Assembly: GCF_001314605.1 (NCBI RefSeq)
Contig: NZ_LIHP01000016.1
Span: forward strand, 496,001-560,000
Source of the DNA: Marinobacter sp. HL-58
GTDB lineage: Bacteria; Pseudomonadota; Gammaproteobacteria; Pseudomonadales; Oleiphilaceae
Reading direction: 5' to 3'
Length of the DNA: 64,000 nt
A program made the position numbers and the translations under genes. Every line of letters starts with the position of its first letter. Within the stretch, counting starts at the first letter, position 1. Shown here piece after piece: positions 27,388 to 36,144 of this stretch. The notes beneath the pieces were generated by a model. That model had not been told where the DNA came from and did no database searches. It saw only the letters and a list, made by a program, of their open reading frames with translations.

Positions 27388-29433
27388 ATGTCAGTCCTGA
27401 AAAGTTTCATTGCCGGCCAGTGGATCGGCGAAAAGCCGGCCAAGGCTTTGCCCAGTGCGGTAAACGGCGAGATCGTTGCCCACACCCACGACGACACCCT
27501 CGATTTCAAGAACGCCGTTGAGTATGGCCGCAAGGTTGGCGGCAAAAACCTGATGGCGATGGATTTCCAGGAGCGCGCCCTGGCCCTGAAGGCCATGGCC
27601 CTGTACCTGCAGGAACACAAGAAAGAGCTCTATGCGCTGTCCATGCATACCGGCTCCAGCAAAGCCGATAACGGCATTGATATCGACGGCGGTTTTGGCA
27701 CCCTGTTCTCATACGCCAGCATGGGGCGGCGCGAGCTGCCTTCCGGTAACGTTGTGCACGAAGGACCGGTCACGCCCCTGGGCAAGAACAACCACTTTGC
27801 CGGCACTCACATTCTGGTTCCCCGCGGAGGTGTAGCGGTTCATATCGATGCCTACAACTTCCCGGTGTGGGGCATGCTGGAAAAGTTTGCGCCCACCTTC
27901 CTGGCGGGCATGCCCTCTATCGTGAAGCCGGCCACGTCTACCAGTTACGTCACGGAACTGGCTGTCCGTCTGATGCAGGAATCCGGCGCGCTGCCTGAAG
28001 GCAGCCTGCAGTTGATCATCGGCAGCACTGGGGACCTGTTTGATCACCTCGAGGAGCAGGACGTGGTCACCTTTACAGGCTCCGCTGCAACCGCCCGCAA
28101 ACTCAAGAATCACCCGAACATCATCAACCGTTCGATTCCGTTCAATGCCGAGGCCGATTCGCTGAACAGTGCCATTCTGGCGCCGGATGTGACACCCGAG
28201 CACGAAGAGTTCGACATCTTTGTGAAAGAGGTGGGCCGCGAAATGACCGCGAAGGCCGGACAGAAGTGTACGGCTATCCGTCGTATCCTGGTACCGAAAG
28301 ACCAGGTGGATGCTGTCTGTGAGAAGCTCAAGGAACGCCTGTCAAAAGTCACCGTTGGCGATCCCTCGGTTGAGGGCGTTCGCATGGGCGCCCTGGCCTC
28401 CATTGATCAGCTTGAAGACGTCAAAGCCAACATCCAGGAATTGCTGAAAACCAGCGAACTGGTCATCGGCGGCAATGGCGATTTCAAGCCGACCGGCGAA
28501 GGCACGGACAAGGGCGCATTCATCGAGCCTCACCTGCTGCTGTGCCGCAACCCTGAGAATGGTTGTGGTGCTCACGACATTGAGGCTTTCGGCCCGGTGG
28601 CAACGGTCATTCCCTACGACACCATCGAAGATGCGGTCTCCCTGTGTGCCAAAGGTCGCGGTTCACTGGTGACCACCCTGACCACCCGCGATCCGGCCAT
28701 TGCCGGCAGGATTGTACCTTTGCTGGCAGCCTTCCACGGGCGCCTTCAGCTGCTGAACGCCGAAGCCTCCCGGGAGTCCACCGGCCACGGTTCTCCGCTG
28801 CCCATGCTCAAGCATGGCGGCCCCGGCCGTGCCGGTGGTGGTGAAGAGCTGGGCGGCATCCGCGCGGTACATCATTACCTGCAGAGGACTGCCATCCAGG
28901 GCTCCCCGACCATGCTGGCAGCGGTCACCCGCGAGTATGTCCGTGGTGCTGATCTGATTGAAACCGACGTGCACCCATTCCGTCGCCACTTTGAAGATCT
29001 GCAGATCAACGAATCCCTGCTGACGCACCGGCGCACGGTCACCGAGGCCGACATCGTCAACTTCGGCTGCCTGTCCGGCGATCATTTCTACATGCACTTT
29101 GATGAAATTGCGGCGCGGGACTCCCAGTTCGGCAAGCGCATTGCCCATGGCTATTTTGTGCTTTCCGCTGCGGCAGGCCTGTTCGTTTATCCGGGCGAAG
29201 GTCCGGTGCTGGCGAACTACGGTCTGGACACCCTGCGCTTTATTGAGCCAGTTGCCCCGGGAGACACCATCCGCGCAAGGCTGACCTGCAAGCGCAAGAT
29301 CGATCAGGGGCGGACATCTCCGGACGGTCACCCCCAGGGTGTGGTGGTCTGGGACGTCCAGGTTCAGAACCAGAATGACGAGCTGGTTGCGAGCTACGAC
29401 ATCCTGACACTGGTTGCCAAGAAGCCCGAGTAA
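27388..29433 (+). CDS. paaZ: Oxepin-CoA hydrolase / 3-oxo-5,6-dehydrosuberyl-CoA semialdehyde dehydrogenase
   Basis: PaaZ opens the oxepin ring with its MaoC-like hydratase and oxidises the aldehyde with its NADP-dependent dehydrogenase. The 681-residue length is the same as I recall for E. coli PaaZ. The aldehyde dehydrogenase part (1 to about 520) has Glu255 in FNAEADSLN and Cys294 in GQKCTAIRR. The C-terminal hotdog part has SGDHFYMHFDE. ATG 27388 has GGAG upstream; another ATG four codons earlier lacks one. It ends near a strong bidirectional hairpin. Confidence 0.96.
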   Translation: MSVLKSFIAGQWIGEKPAKALPSAVNGEIVAHTHDDTLDFKNAVEYGRKVGGKNLMAMDFQERALALKAMALYLQEHKKELYALSMHTGSSKADNGIDIDGGFGTLFSYASMGRRELPSGNVVHEGPVTPLGKNNHFAGTHILVPRGGVAVHIDAYNFPVWGMLEKFAPTFLAGMPSIVKPATSTSYVTELAVRLMQESGALPEGSLQLIIGSTGDLFDHLEEQDVVTFTGSAATARKLKNHPNIINRSIPFNAEADSLNSAILAPDVTPEHEEFDIFVKEVGREMTAKAGQKCTAIRRILVPKDQVDAVCEKLKERLSKVTVGDPSVEGVRMGALASIDQLEDVKANIQELLKTSELVIGGNGDFKPTGEGTDKGAFIEPHLLLCRNPENGCGAHDIEAFGPVATVIPYDTIEDAVSLCAKGRGSLVTTLTTRDPAIAGRIVPLLAAFHGRLQLLNAEASRESTGHGSPLPMLKHGGPGRAGGGEELGGIRAVHHYLQRTAIQGSPTMLAAVTREYVRGADLIETDVHPFRRHFEDLQINESLLTHRRTVTEADIVNFGCLSGDHFYMHFDEIAARDSQFGKRIAHGYFVLSAAAGLFVYPGEGPVLANYGLDTLRFIEPVAPGDTIRARLTCKRKIDQGRTSPDGHPQGVVVWDVQVQNQNDELVASYDILTLVAKKPE

Positions 29434-29451
29434 CACCGGGCTTGCCAGATT

Positions 29452-29479
29452 TTCTCTCTGTCTTGGACCCCAGAGAGAA
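29452..29479. repeat. 9-bp hairpin downstream of paaZ
   Basis: TTCTCTCTG (29452-29460) and CAGAGAGAA (29471-29479) form a perfect inverted repeat with a 10-nt loop, 18 bp after the paaZ stop. A larger terminator follows directly, so the two structures are tandem. Confidence 0.5.
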
Positions 29480-29489
29480 GGTCACAGGC

Positions 29490-29533
29490 AAATAAAAGGG
29501 GGACAGGTTTATCGACCTGTCCCCCTTTTATTT
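29490..29533. terminator. Bidirectional terminator between paaZ and livF (perfect 19-bp stem)
   Basis: A 19-bp perfect inverted repeat (29490-29508 and 29515-29533) with a 6-nt loop has a GGGGGACAGGT core flanked by A-rich and T-rich ends. The stem ends in TTTTATTT on both strands, so it can stop both paaZ and livF transcripts. The GGGGACAGG-type palindrome also resembles REP-like repeats seen in gammaproteobacteria, so it may be a dispersed repeat serving as a terminator. Confidence 0.75.
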
Positions 29534-29555
29534 GTGCTTTATAAATGTCGGGCGA

Positions 29556-30920
29556 TTACATACCCAGGTATGCTTCACGCACCTTCTCGTTACTGAGCAG
29601 TTCCCGGCCAGTGCCTTCAATCACTACCTTTCCGGTTTCCAGCACATAGCCACGGTCGGCCAGTGCCAGCGCCTGGGACGCATTCTGCTCGACCAGGAAG
29701 ATGGTAATACCCTCCTCCTTCAGCTCTTTCACGATGTTGAAAATCTCTTCGATAATCAAGGGCGCAAGGCCCATGCTGGGCTCGTCCATAAGCAGCAGCC
29801 TCGGTTTGGCCATCAAGGCCCGACCCATCGCCAGCATCTGTTGTTGACCACCGGACAGCTCACCCGCCAGGTTATGGCGCTTCTGACGAAGGATGGGGAA
29901 CTTGGTGTACATACGTTCCAGATCATCCATCACCTCTGGCGTCTTGCCACGGGTGTAGGCGCCGAGCAACAGATTGTCATGAACACTGAGGTCCTTGAAC
30001 ACCTGCCGGCCTTCTGGCACCTGAACGATGCCACTGGCGACCCGCTGATCAGCCGGGATCTTCGCCAGGTCTTTGCCTTCAAAGGTTATCGCGCCGCGAT
30101 CCGTAGGCTGCAACCCGGAGATGGTCATCAGCAGGGTAGATTTGCCGGCACCGTTGGCCCCTACAAGCGAGACTATCTCACCGCTATTAATCCGGATATC
30201 CACATCGTGCAGCACCTCGATCTGGCCATAGGAAGTAACCAGCCCCTTGATGGACAGCAATTCCTGTTCAGCATGAAGCGCGGTGACCCGGTCTGCGTGC
30301 TTGAGTCCCAGCCCGCCGAACTTTTCCGGCGTATAACTGACAATCTGGTGCCGCAAATCCCGGAATTCTTCCCGCACCCGTTCCCCAAACAAGGGGTCAT
30401 TTTCCACATCCCGTGCTTCTATGATCTGCTGCCAGTCTTCCTCGGTCAGCAGCTTCCGGGCCTTGGGAATAACCACACCCTCTTCCTTGCGGATGTGCTT
30501 GCGCAAGGCCTCAGTGAAACGCGCCAGAGCATGACTGAACTTCTCGCGCCCTTCCGGCCAACGCTCTTCGCACTCCATCAGTAACTGGCGCAGTTCCACC
30601 AGCTTTTCATGACCTATCACGTAGCCCTTGGCCAGCTTCTCCAGCAAGGGCGCGGTCTCCGGAGACTTCTCGCCAAGACGCTTGTAAAGCTCAATATCCG
30701 TGGGGGTGCTATGTACTCGCTGAGAGAAATGCTGAATGTAATCAAAAATTGTCGTCAGCAGCCTTTCATCCGGCCGCTGATCGTTGATATTCATATCACT
30801 CAGAAGCTGGTCAAGCAGATCAAGGATCCGCCACAGCGCCTGGTGTTCGTGCACGATAATTCTGACTGCCTGCTCACTGCGTGACCGGGCAGGCGCCATT
30901 TCAGTGTGTTGCTCGCTCAT
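29556..30920 (-). CDS. livF: Hemerythrin-LivF fusion: ABC transporter ATPase with N-terminal HHE domain
   Basis: The 454-residue protein is about 220 residues longer than a normal LivF. Residues 222-454 are the ABC ATPase: Walker A GANGAGKST (about 254-262), signature LSGGQQQM and Walker B LLLMDEPSMG. Residues 15-165 look like a hemerythrin HHE domain. Candidate iron ligands are His24, His64 or His70 with Glu77, His104 with Glu105, and His142 with Glu146/147. No stop or frameshift separates the parts, and AAGGAG precedes the ATG. It is the last gene of livKHMGF, next to the oxygen-dependent paa pathway. An oxygen- or redox-linked control of import is inference. Confidence 0.9.
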   Translation of the reverse strand: MSEQHTEMAPARSRSEQAVRIIVHEHQALWRILDLLDQLLSDMNINDQRPDERLLTTIFDYIQHFSQRVHSTPTDIELYKRLGEKSPETAPLLEKLAKGYVIGHEKLVELRQLLMECEERWPEGREKFSHALARFTEALRKHIRKEEGVVIPKARKLLTEEDWQQIIEARDVENDPLFGERVREEFRDLRHQIVSYTPEKFGGLGLKHADRVTALHAEQELLSIKGLVTSYGQIEVLHDVDIRINSGEIVSLVGANGAGKSTLLMTISGLQPTDRGAITFEGKDLAKIPADQRVASGIVQVPEGRQVFKDLSVHDNLLLGAYTRGKTPEVMDDLERMYTKFPILRQKRHNLAGELSGGQQQMLAMGRALMAKPRLLLMDEPSMGLAPLIIEEIFNIVKELKEEGITIFLVEQNASQALALADRGYVLETGKVVIEGTGRELLSNEKVREAYLGM

Positions 30921-30937
30921 GTGAAATGTCTCCTTGC

Positions 30938-31696
30938 TCAGCCACCCAGATAGGCAGCAATAACATCAGGATTCTGACGGATTTCCTCGGGCGTGCCCTC
31001 GGCCAGAACGCGACCATGGTCAAGCACCAGCAACCGGTCGGATATACCCATCACCAGTTTCATATCGTGCTCAACCAGCATCACGGTTATGCCCTGATCC
31101 GCTATTTTCCGGATAAGGTCTTCCAGAGCCGCAGTTTCGGTGGCGTTCAGGCCTGCCGCAGGCTCATCCAGCAGGATAACCTTCGGTTCCGCCGCCAGGG
31201 CCCGGGCAATCTCCAGTCGCTTGAGCGCGCCGTATGACATGGCGGATGCTTCGGCACCCACGTACTGCCCACACCCCACGTATTCCATAAGTTCAGCGGC
31301 GCGCCTGTGCGCAGACTCCTCGTCCCGACGCAAAGACGGCAAGCGAAACAGGGTGGTGAACAGATTGCTCTTAAGCTGGAGGTGCCGGCCAAGCATCACA
31401 TTCTCGATGGCGGTCATGTTCATACAGATCTGCATCTGCTGAAAAGTCCGGCACATACCCCGTTCCGCAAGCTGGTTCGGTTCCAGCCTGGCCGTGCTCT
31501 CACCGTTCAGCCGGATCTCACCCTTCGTGGGAATGTAGAGTCCGGTTATCAGATTGAACAGGGTGGTCTTGCCGGCTCCGTTCGGACCAATGACAGAATA
31601 AACCTGCCCGGCCTCGACGGCGAAGCTGACCCCTTCAACCGCATGGACACCACCAAAGGCCTTATCCAGCCCTTTTACTTCAACCAGCGCTGTCAT
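30938..31696 (-). CDS. livG: Liv-type ABC transporter ATPase LivG
   Basis: One of two ATPases that power the importer. The 252-residue protein has Walker A GPNGAGKTTLFN, signature-region MSYGALKRLEIARAL and Walker B VILLDEPAAGLN, with the C-terminal LVLDHGRVLAEGTPEEI of LivG. It overlaps livM by ATGA at 31693-31696 and is 17 bp before the fused livF. LivG/LivF family members carry branched amino acids or aromatic and other acids; the gene context here favours phenylacetate or a related compound. Confidence 0.93.
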   Translation of the reverse strand: MTALVEVKGLDKAFGGVHAVEGVSFAVEAGQVYSVIGPNGAGKTTLFNLITGLYIPTKGEIRLNGESTARLEPNQLAERGMCRTFQQMQICMNMTAIENVMLGRHLQLKSNLFTTLFRLPSLRRDEESAHRRAAELMEYVGCGQYVGAEASAMSYGALKRLEIARALAAEPKVILLDEPAAGLNATETAALEDLIRKIADQGITVMLVEHDMKLVMGISDRLLVLDHGRVLAEGTPEEIRQNPDVIAAYLGG

Positions 31697-32700
31697 GCCT
31701 CACCTCCCGCTTTCTTGCGCATTCTTCTGGAAACAATCGCAGTTAGCGTGGGTAACAGCCCCTTGGGCATGAAAATCATGGTCAACATCAGGATCAGACC
31801 GAACATCACTGTCTCCAGCTCCTGGAAGTCCGCCAGCACCTGCGGCAGCAGCTTAAGCACCACGGCCCCCAGAATCACTCCAAATGTCGATCCCATGCCA
31901 CCGAGAACAACCATGGTGATAAAGAGAATGGAGAATTCGAAGCTTGCCACTGCTGGCGTAATAAAACCCTGGAAGTGGGCGTAGAGGCCGCCCATCAGGC
32001 TGGCGTAGATGGCGGAAATCACAAACACCAGGCTTTTATACTTTGCGGTGTTTACACCCACGACACTGGCCGCCACTTCGGACCCATGCACCGAGCGCAA
32101 GGCGCGACCAATCGGTGACTCAATCAGGTTCAGCGCAAACCAGACCGCCACCAGCAGCACGACACTGGCGAAGATATACCAGGCCTGGAAACCTTCAATG
32201 GTCAGCCCAAACAGTGAATACTGGCCAAACGCACTCAGCTCCCAGCCAAACACTTCAAGCGCGGGCACAGGCATACCGTCCGGACCACCTGTGAAGTCAC
32301 GCTCGTTGTTCAGAATGATCGCAATTATAAAGCCCACGGCCAGTGTCGCCATGGACAGGTAATGCCCTTTGAGGCGCAGGATCGGCCGCCCGACAACCCA
32401 GGCAATAATGGCCACCAGGATAGCCCCCACCAAAAGTGCCGGCACGGAGGGCCATCCATAGGTTCCCGTTGCAATGCCGGAAAAATAGGCTCCCAGACCG
32501 AAAAACCCGGCGTGGCCGAGACTGATCTGGCCAGCGTACCCAACCAGCAGGTTCAGGCCAACGACGGTGGCCGCCAGAATCGCCATCTGGGTTACCAGCT
32601 CATAATGAAACGAGTTGGCCAGAAAGGCAGGAAGTATAATCAGAATCAGTGCGAGGACGATCAGTCCCCGGAGACGCGACTGCATAAACCGGTTCATCAT
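31693..32700 (-). CDS. livM: Liv-type ABC transporter permease LivM
   Basis: Membrane permease of the importer. The 335-residue protein has about nine hydrophobic segments. The family loop YAGQISLGHAGFFGLGAYFSG and the EAA-like SEVAASVVGVNTAKYKSL region contact the ATPases. It overlaps livH as ATGA at 32700 and livG at its end. It begins MMNRF, with two adjacent ATG codons. Confidence 0.93.
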   Translation of the reverse strand: MMNRFMQSRLRGLIVLALILIILPAFLANSFHYELVTQMAILAATVVGLNLLVGYAGQISLGHAGFFGLGAYFSGIATGTYGWPSVPALLVGAILVAIIAWVVGRPILRLKGHYLSMATLAVGFIIAIILNNERDFTGGPDGMPVPALEVFGWELSAFGQYSLFGLTIEGFQAWYIFASVVLLVAVWFALNLIESPIGRALRSVHGSEVAASVVGVNTAKYKSLVFVISAIYASLMGGLYAHFQGFITPAVASFEFSILFITMVVLGGMGSTFGVILGAVVLKLLPQVLADFQELETVMFGLILMLTMIFMPKGLLPTLTAIVSRRMRKKAGGEA

Positions 32701-33575
32701 CAGACACGCTCCACGACTTTGGCTCCGAACAACCCCCGGGGCATGAAGAAAAGCACCAGCAGAATCATCGAGAAGGCTACCGCGTCCTTGTAATCGGAGG
32801 AGATGTACCCCGCCGCCATCGCTTCCACGATACCCAGGGCGATCCCACCGACAATTGCGCCTACACCACTGCCCAGGCCACCAATTGCAGCCGCGACAAA
32901 GCCTTTAAGCCCCAGAATGATGCCAATGTCATAGGAGGTAAAAGTGATCGGTGCGACCACAATCCCGGCAACAGCACCAAGCAGGGCAGACACCATGAAA
33001 GCCAGCATCAGAACCATCTGGGTCCGGATACCAACCAGCCGGGCGGCTTCCTTGTTCATCGATGTCGCAAGAATGGCCTTGCCTGTCAGGGTTTTGGTAA
33101 AGAACAGCACAAGAGCCACGACCACTACAGCTCCAATGCCCAGAACCCAGAGGCTCTGGCTGTTCAGAACCGCACCAAATACCCGAATGGGCAGATCCGA
33201 ACTGAAGTTCTGCATCACATGGTATTCCTTCCCCCACACCACCTGGGCAATACCACGGATAAAGATGGATGCACCAATGGTGATGATGATCAGGGTAACT
33301 ACATCCGCCTGTTTGGCCGGTGCAATGGCCAGGCGCTGAAGGGCAATCCCCAGCACGCCGGCCAGAATGATGGCCAGCACGACCGCAAGCACCATGGGCA
33401 CGCCCATTGCCGTCAGGGAAACTGTCGCCATACCTCCGATCATCAGAAACTCACCCTGGGCGAAGTTGATGACATGACTGGCGTTGTAAATCAGGGTAAA
33501 ACCGAGGGCTATCAGGGCGTAGGTGGCACCGATAGTAATCCCGGTGAACAGGTATTGTAAGAATTCTGCGAGCAT
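32700..33575 (-). CDS. livH: Liv-type ABC transporter permease LivH
   Basis: Second membrane permease. The 291-residue protein has the family pattern ITIGATYALIALGFTLIY, NFAQGEFLMIGG and NKEAARLVGIRTQMVL. It pairs with LivM to form the channel. It follows livK by about 80 bp, with a hairpin in that gap, and overlaps livM. Confidence 0.93.
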   Translation of the reverse strand: MLAEFLQYLFTGITIGATYALIALGFTLIYNASHVINFAQGEFLMIGGMATVSLTAMGVPMVLAVVLAIILAGVLGIALQRLAIAPAKQADVVTLIIITIGASIFIRGIAQVVWGKEYHVMQNFSSDLPIRVFGAVLNSQSLWVLGIGAVVVVALVLFFTKTLTGKAILATSMNKEAARLVGIRTQMVLMLAFMVSALLGAVAGIVVAPITFTSYDIGIILGLKGFVAAAIGGLGSGVGAIVGGIALGIVEAMAAGYISSDYKDAVAFSMILLVLFFMPRGLFGAKVVERV

Positions 33576-33597
33576 AACGGTGGTTCCGGTCGAACAT

Positions 33598-33635
33598 CGG
33601 CTGGTGACTTACCCTGGATGAGCAGCCACCAGCCG
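33598..33635. repeat. Hairpin between livK and livH
   Basis: CGGCTGGTG (33598-33606) and CACCAGCCG (33627-33635) form a perfect 9-bp inverted repeat with a 20-nt loop. Hairpins here often protect the binding-protein message so that it outnumbers the membrane parts. Confidence 0.5.
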
Positions 33636-33654
33636 CGAGACAGGTGAAAGGGAA

Positions 33655-34812
33655 TCAGTTAATCAGTTTCCATTCGCCATTCTGGACTTCCAGAATGCGA
33701 AATGATTCTGCATCAAGGCCATTGTGATCCTCCGGCGACATATTGAATTCACCGGTTACACCCACATAGCCCTTGATGTTTTCGAGGGCTTCACGCACAG
33801 CTTCAGGGTCCGTGGAACCGGCCTCCTCAATAGCGCGCACCGCCAGCATCAGGCCGTCATAGGCGTAGGCACCAAAGGTAGATACCTTGGAGTCCCAGCG
33901 AGACTCATACTCTGCCTTGTAGTTCTGAACGACTTCTTTCTGGGGGTCATCATCCGGCAGGGAATCCGGAACCAGCAGCGGGGAGGCCGGCAAACGCAAA
34001 CCTTCGGCAGAGGAACCAGCCAACTCCAGGAAGCCATCAGAAGCCACGCCGTGGGACTGGTAGAATGGAAGCTTCGTGCCCAACTGGGCATAGTTGCGGG
34101 TCACAATCGCAGGACCCTGGCCAAAACCGAAGTTGAGAACCGCCTCAACCCCTTTCGTGTTACGGATTTTAGTCAACTGTGCCGACATATCTGTATCAGA
34201 TCCGCCGTAGGTTACGTCAGCGAGAACTTCCACGCCCATTTCCTCGGCGACTTCCAGGGTCTGTTTACGGCCAGAGCTGCCGAAGCCATCGGTGCCGGAG
34301 ATAAGACCGATCTTGGTGATACCGCGGTCCTTCATGTCGGTCAGGATACGTTCTGCCGCCATCCGATCAGACTGGGGCGTCTTGAACACCCATTTCTTCA
34401 CCGGTGTGGTAATAACTACTGCACCAGCGAGGGAAATGAATGGTAATCGGGCCTGCTCGATCAGCGGCACGGCTGCCATGGTCGCACCCGTAGTGCTACC
34501 ACCAATGATAATATCCACTTCATCCGAGCGGATCAGGCGACTGGCAAAGTTTCGGGCCGAAGAAGAGTTGCCAACGTCATCATAGTGGATGAGCTCCAGC
34601 TCTCGCCCCAGTACACCGCCTTCTTCATTGATTTTATCGACGTACATCTCGAGCGTCTTAAGCTCGGGATCGCCAAGGAAGGATGCCGGACCTGTTACAG
34701 ACAGGAACGACCCGATCTTGATTGGTTCAGCTGCCTGGGCACTCATCATCATAAGGCCGGCTGCAGCTACCGCTGCGCACTTTCCTGCGCGACGTATCAT
34801 TGTTTTAAGCAT
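33655..34812 (-). CDS. livK: ABC transporter periplasmic substrate-binding protein LivK-type
   Basis: The 385-residue protein has a Sec signal peptide (MLKTMIRRAGKCAAVAAAG..., cleavage after AQA near residue 28). It has a type-I periplasmic binding fold with IKIGSFLSVTGPASFLGDPE and IIGGSTTGATMAAVPL. ATG 34812 has GGGAGAA upstream. It should capture the substrate for LivHMGF; aromatic acids are the best guess because of the paa context, while branched amino acids remain possible. It diverges from paaX. Confidence 0.92.
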   Translation of the reverse strand: MLKTMIRRAGKCAAVAAAGLMMMSAQAAEPIKIGSFLSVTGPASFLGDPELKTLEMYVDKINEEGGVLGRELELIHYDDVGNSSSARNFASRLIRSDEVDIIIGGSTTGATMAAVPLIEQARLPFISLAGAVVITTPVKKWVFKTPQSDRMAAERILTDMKDRGITKIGLISGTDGFGSSGRKQTLEVAEEMGVEVLADVTYGGSDTDMSAQLTKIRNTKGVEAVLNFGFGQGPAIVTRNYAQLGTKLPFYQSHGVASDGFLELAGSSAEGLRLPASPLLVPDSLPDDDPQKEVVQNYKAEYESRWDSKVSTFGAYAYDGLMLAVRAIEEAGSTDPEAVREALENIKGYVGVTGEFNMSPEDHNGLDAESFRILEVQNGEWKLIN

Positions 34813-35117
34813 TGTTTTTGTTCTCCCGAATTGTGCAGGGGCTTGAGTATGTTTTTGTTGATTCGTCCGTGACCGCAAATTTCCCGTTCTTCGCTCCCGG
34901 TAAATTCGATACCATTGACGAATATCAAACGAAGTTATTGTATCATAACTCTCGTGTCAACTGATTTCAGTGAGTCTGATGACGGCTTTTCAAGTAAAGC
35001 TGACACTGACGCAGCGCACCAGTGAGGCAAGCAAAAAGACAAACCTTTACCTGACACGTAAGACCCGGATAATACGCGCAACATGTTTCATTGATTATTA
35101 TTTGCGAACCTAGGGCC
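34813..35117. promoter_or_regulatory. Divergent livK-paaX control region
   Basis: This 305-bp gap has no gene. A minus-strand promoter for livK may use TTGACA (34955-34960) with TAACTT (34932-34937), 17 bp apart. The same stretch carries TTGACGAATATCAA (34915-34928, plus strand), GTATCA (34940-34945) and the palindromic ACTGATTTCAGT (34960-34971), all related to motifs at the paaF and paaA promoters. A separate promoter for paaX lies nearer its start. Confidence 0.55.
35046..35073 (+). promoter_or_regulatory. paaX promoter candidate
   Basis: TTTACC (35046-35051) and GATAAT (35068-35073) are 16 bp apart and 45 bp before the paaX ATG. TTGACG at 34915 is an alternative upstream promoter. Confidence 0.4.
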
Positions 35118-36080
35118 ATGACTGCAAAAAACCAGCTCGAGCTGCTTGTCGAAAACTTCCAGAAGAAACGGCCACTCCGCGCCGGCTCTCTTATCATTAC
35201 CATCTATGGCGATGCCATCGTTCCCCGCGGTGGAAATGTCTGGCTTGGGAGCCTGATGAAACTGGTAGAACCCATGGGCATCAGCCAGCGACTGGTGCGA
35301 ACCTCTGTGTATCGCCTGGTTCAGGAATCCTGGCTGCAAACCGAAAAAGTCGGGCGCTGCAGTTATTACAGCCTCACCGGCCCAGGGCTGCGTCGGTTCG
35401 AGCAGGCCTTTCAGCACGTTTACAATCTCGATACAGCAGAGTGGAACGGCAGCTGGTGCCTGGTCTACCTGAACCAGCTGACCCCGGAACTTCGCCAGAA
35501 AGTCAGGGAAGAATTGAAGTGGCTCAGCTTTGGCAGCATGGCTCCGGGGCTGATGGAGCACCCGAGGTTTACCCGCAGCGAACTGATCCCCATGCTGCAG
35601 GAATGGGGCGCACTGGAAGACACCATCGTGATGCAGACCATGCCTATGGAGCAGAAGAGCCCAAGAGCCCTTCGCCTCCAGGTTCGCGAAAGCTGGAACC
35701 TGGATGAACTCGGGGGTCGCTACAGGCGTTTTCTGAAGCAGTTCCGCCCTTTGTGGCGGGAACTCCAGTCCGAAGACACCCTCAGCCCTGAGGAATGCCT
35801 GCTGCTGAGGGTGCTGCTGATCCACGAGTACCGCAAGATACTACTTCGTGACCCTCTGCTGCCCGATGAACTACTGCCGGGCGACTGGGAAGGACGTAGC
35901 GCCAAGCAGCTTTGCCGCAACCTGTACCGTCAAATCTATGTACGCGCTGAGCAGTGGCTGGACGAGACCCTAGAGAATGCTTCCGGCCCTCTGCCAGGGC
36001 CCAATGAGAAGTTCTATAAACGCTTCGGAGGCCTGCGGGACTCAGGGGTTCTCAACGAAACCCTGACTGAAATGGAATAG
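35118..36080 (+). CDS. paaX: Phenylacetate catabolon repressor PaaX
   Basis: PaaX is a GntR-related winged-helix repressor of paa operons, released by phenylacetyl-CoA. The 320-residue protein has the N-terminal DNA-binding part with YGDAIVPRGG, LVEPMGISQRLVRTSVYRL and the wing GRCSYYSLTGPGLRRF. Its length and order fit the family. ATG 35118 begins MTAKNQLELLV; SD is weak. It faces away from livK and converges on the MFS gene, ending 65 bp from it. Confidence 0.94.
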   Translation: MTAKNQLELLVENFQKKRPLRAGSLIITIYGDAIVPRGGNVWLGSLMKLVEPMGISQRLVRTSVYRLVQESWLQTEKVGRCSYYSLTGPGLRRFEQAFQHVYNLDTAEWNGSWCLVYLNQLTPELRQKVREELKWLSFGSMAPGLMEHPRFTRSELIPMLQEWGALEDTIVMQTMPMEQKSPRALRLQVRESWNLDELGGRYRRFLKQFRPLWRELQSEDTLSPEECLLLRVLLIHEYRKILLRDPLLPDELLPGDWEGRSAKQLCRNLYRQIYVRAEQWLDETLENASGPLPGPNEKFYKRFGGLRDSGVLNETLTEME

Positions 36081-36144
36081 AGGCATCCCGAAGCAGATTA
36101 CCTCGGCCGCTATTGCCGGGAGGTTACGGACGCACCCTGCCCCC

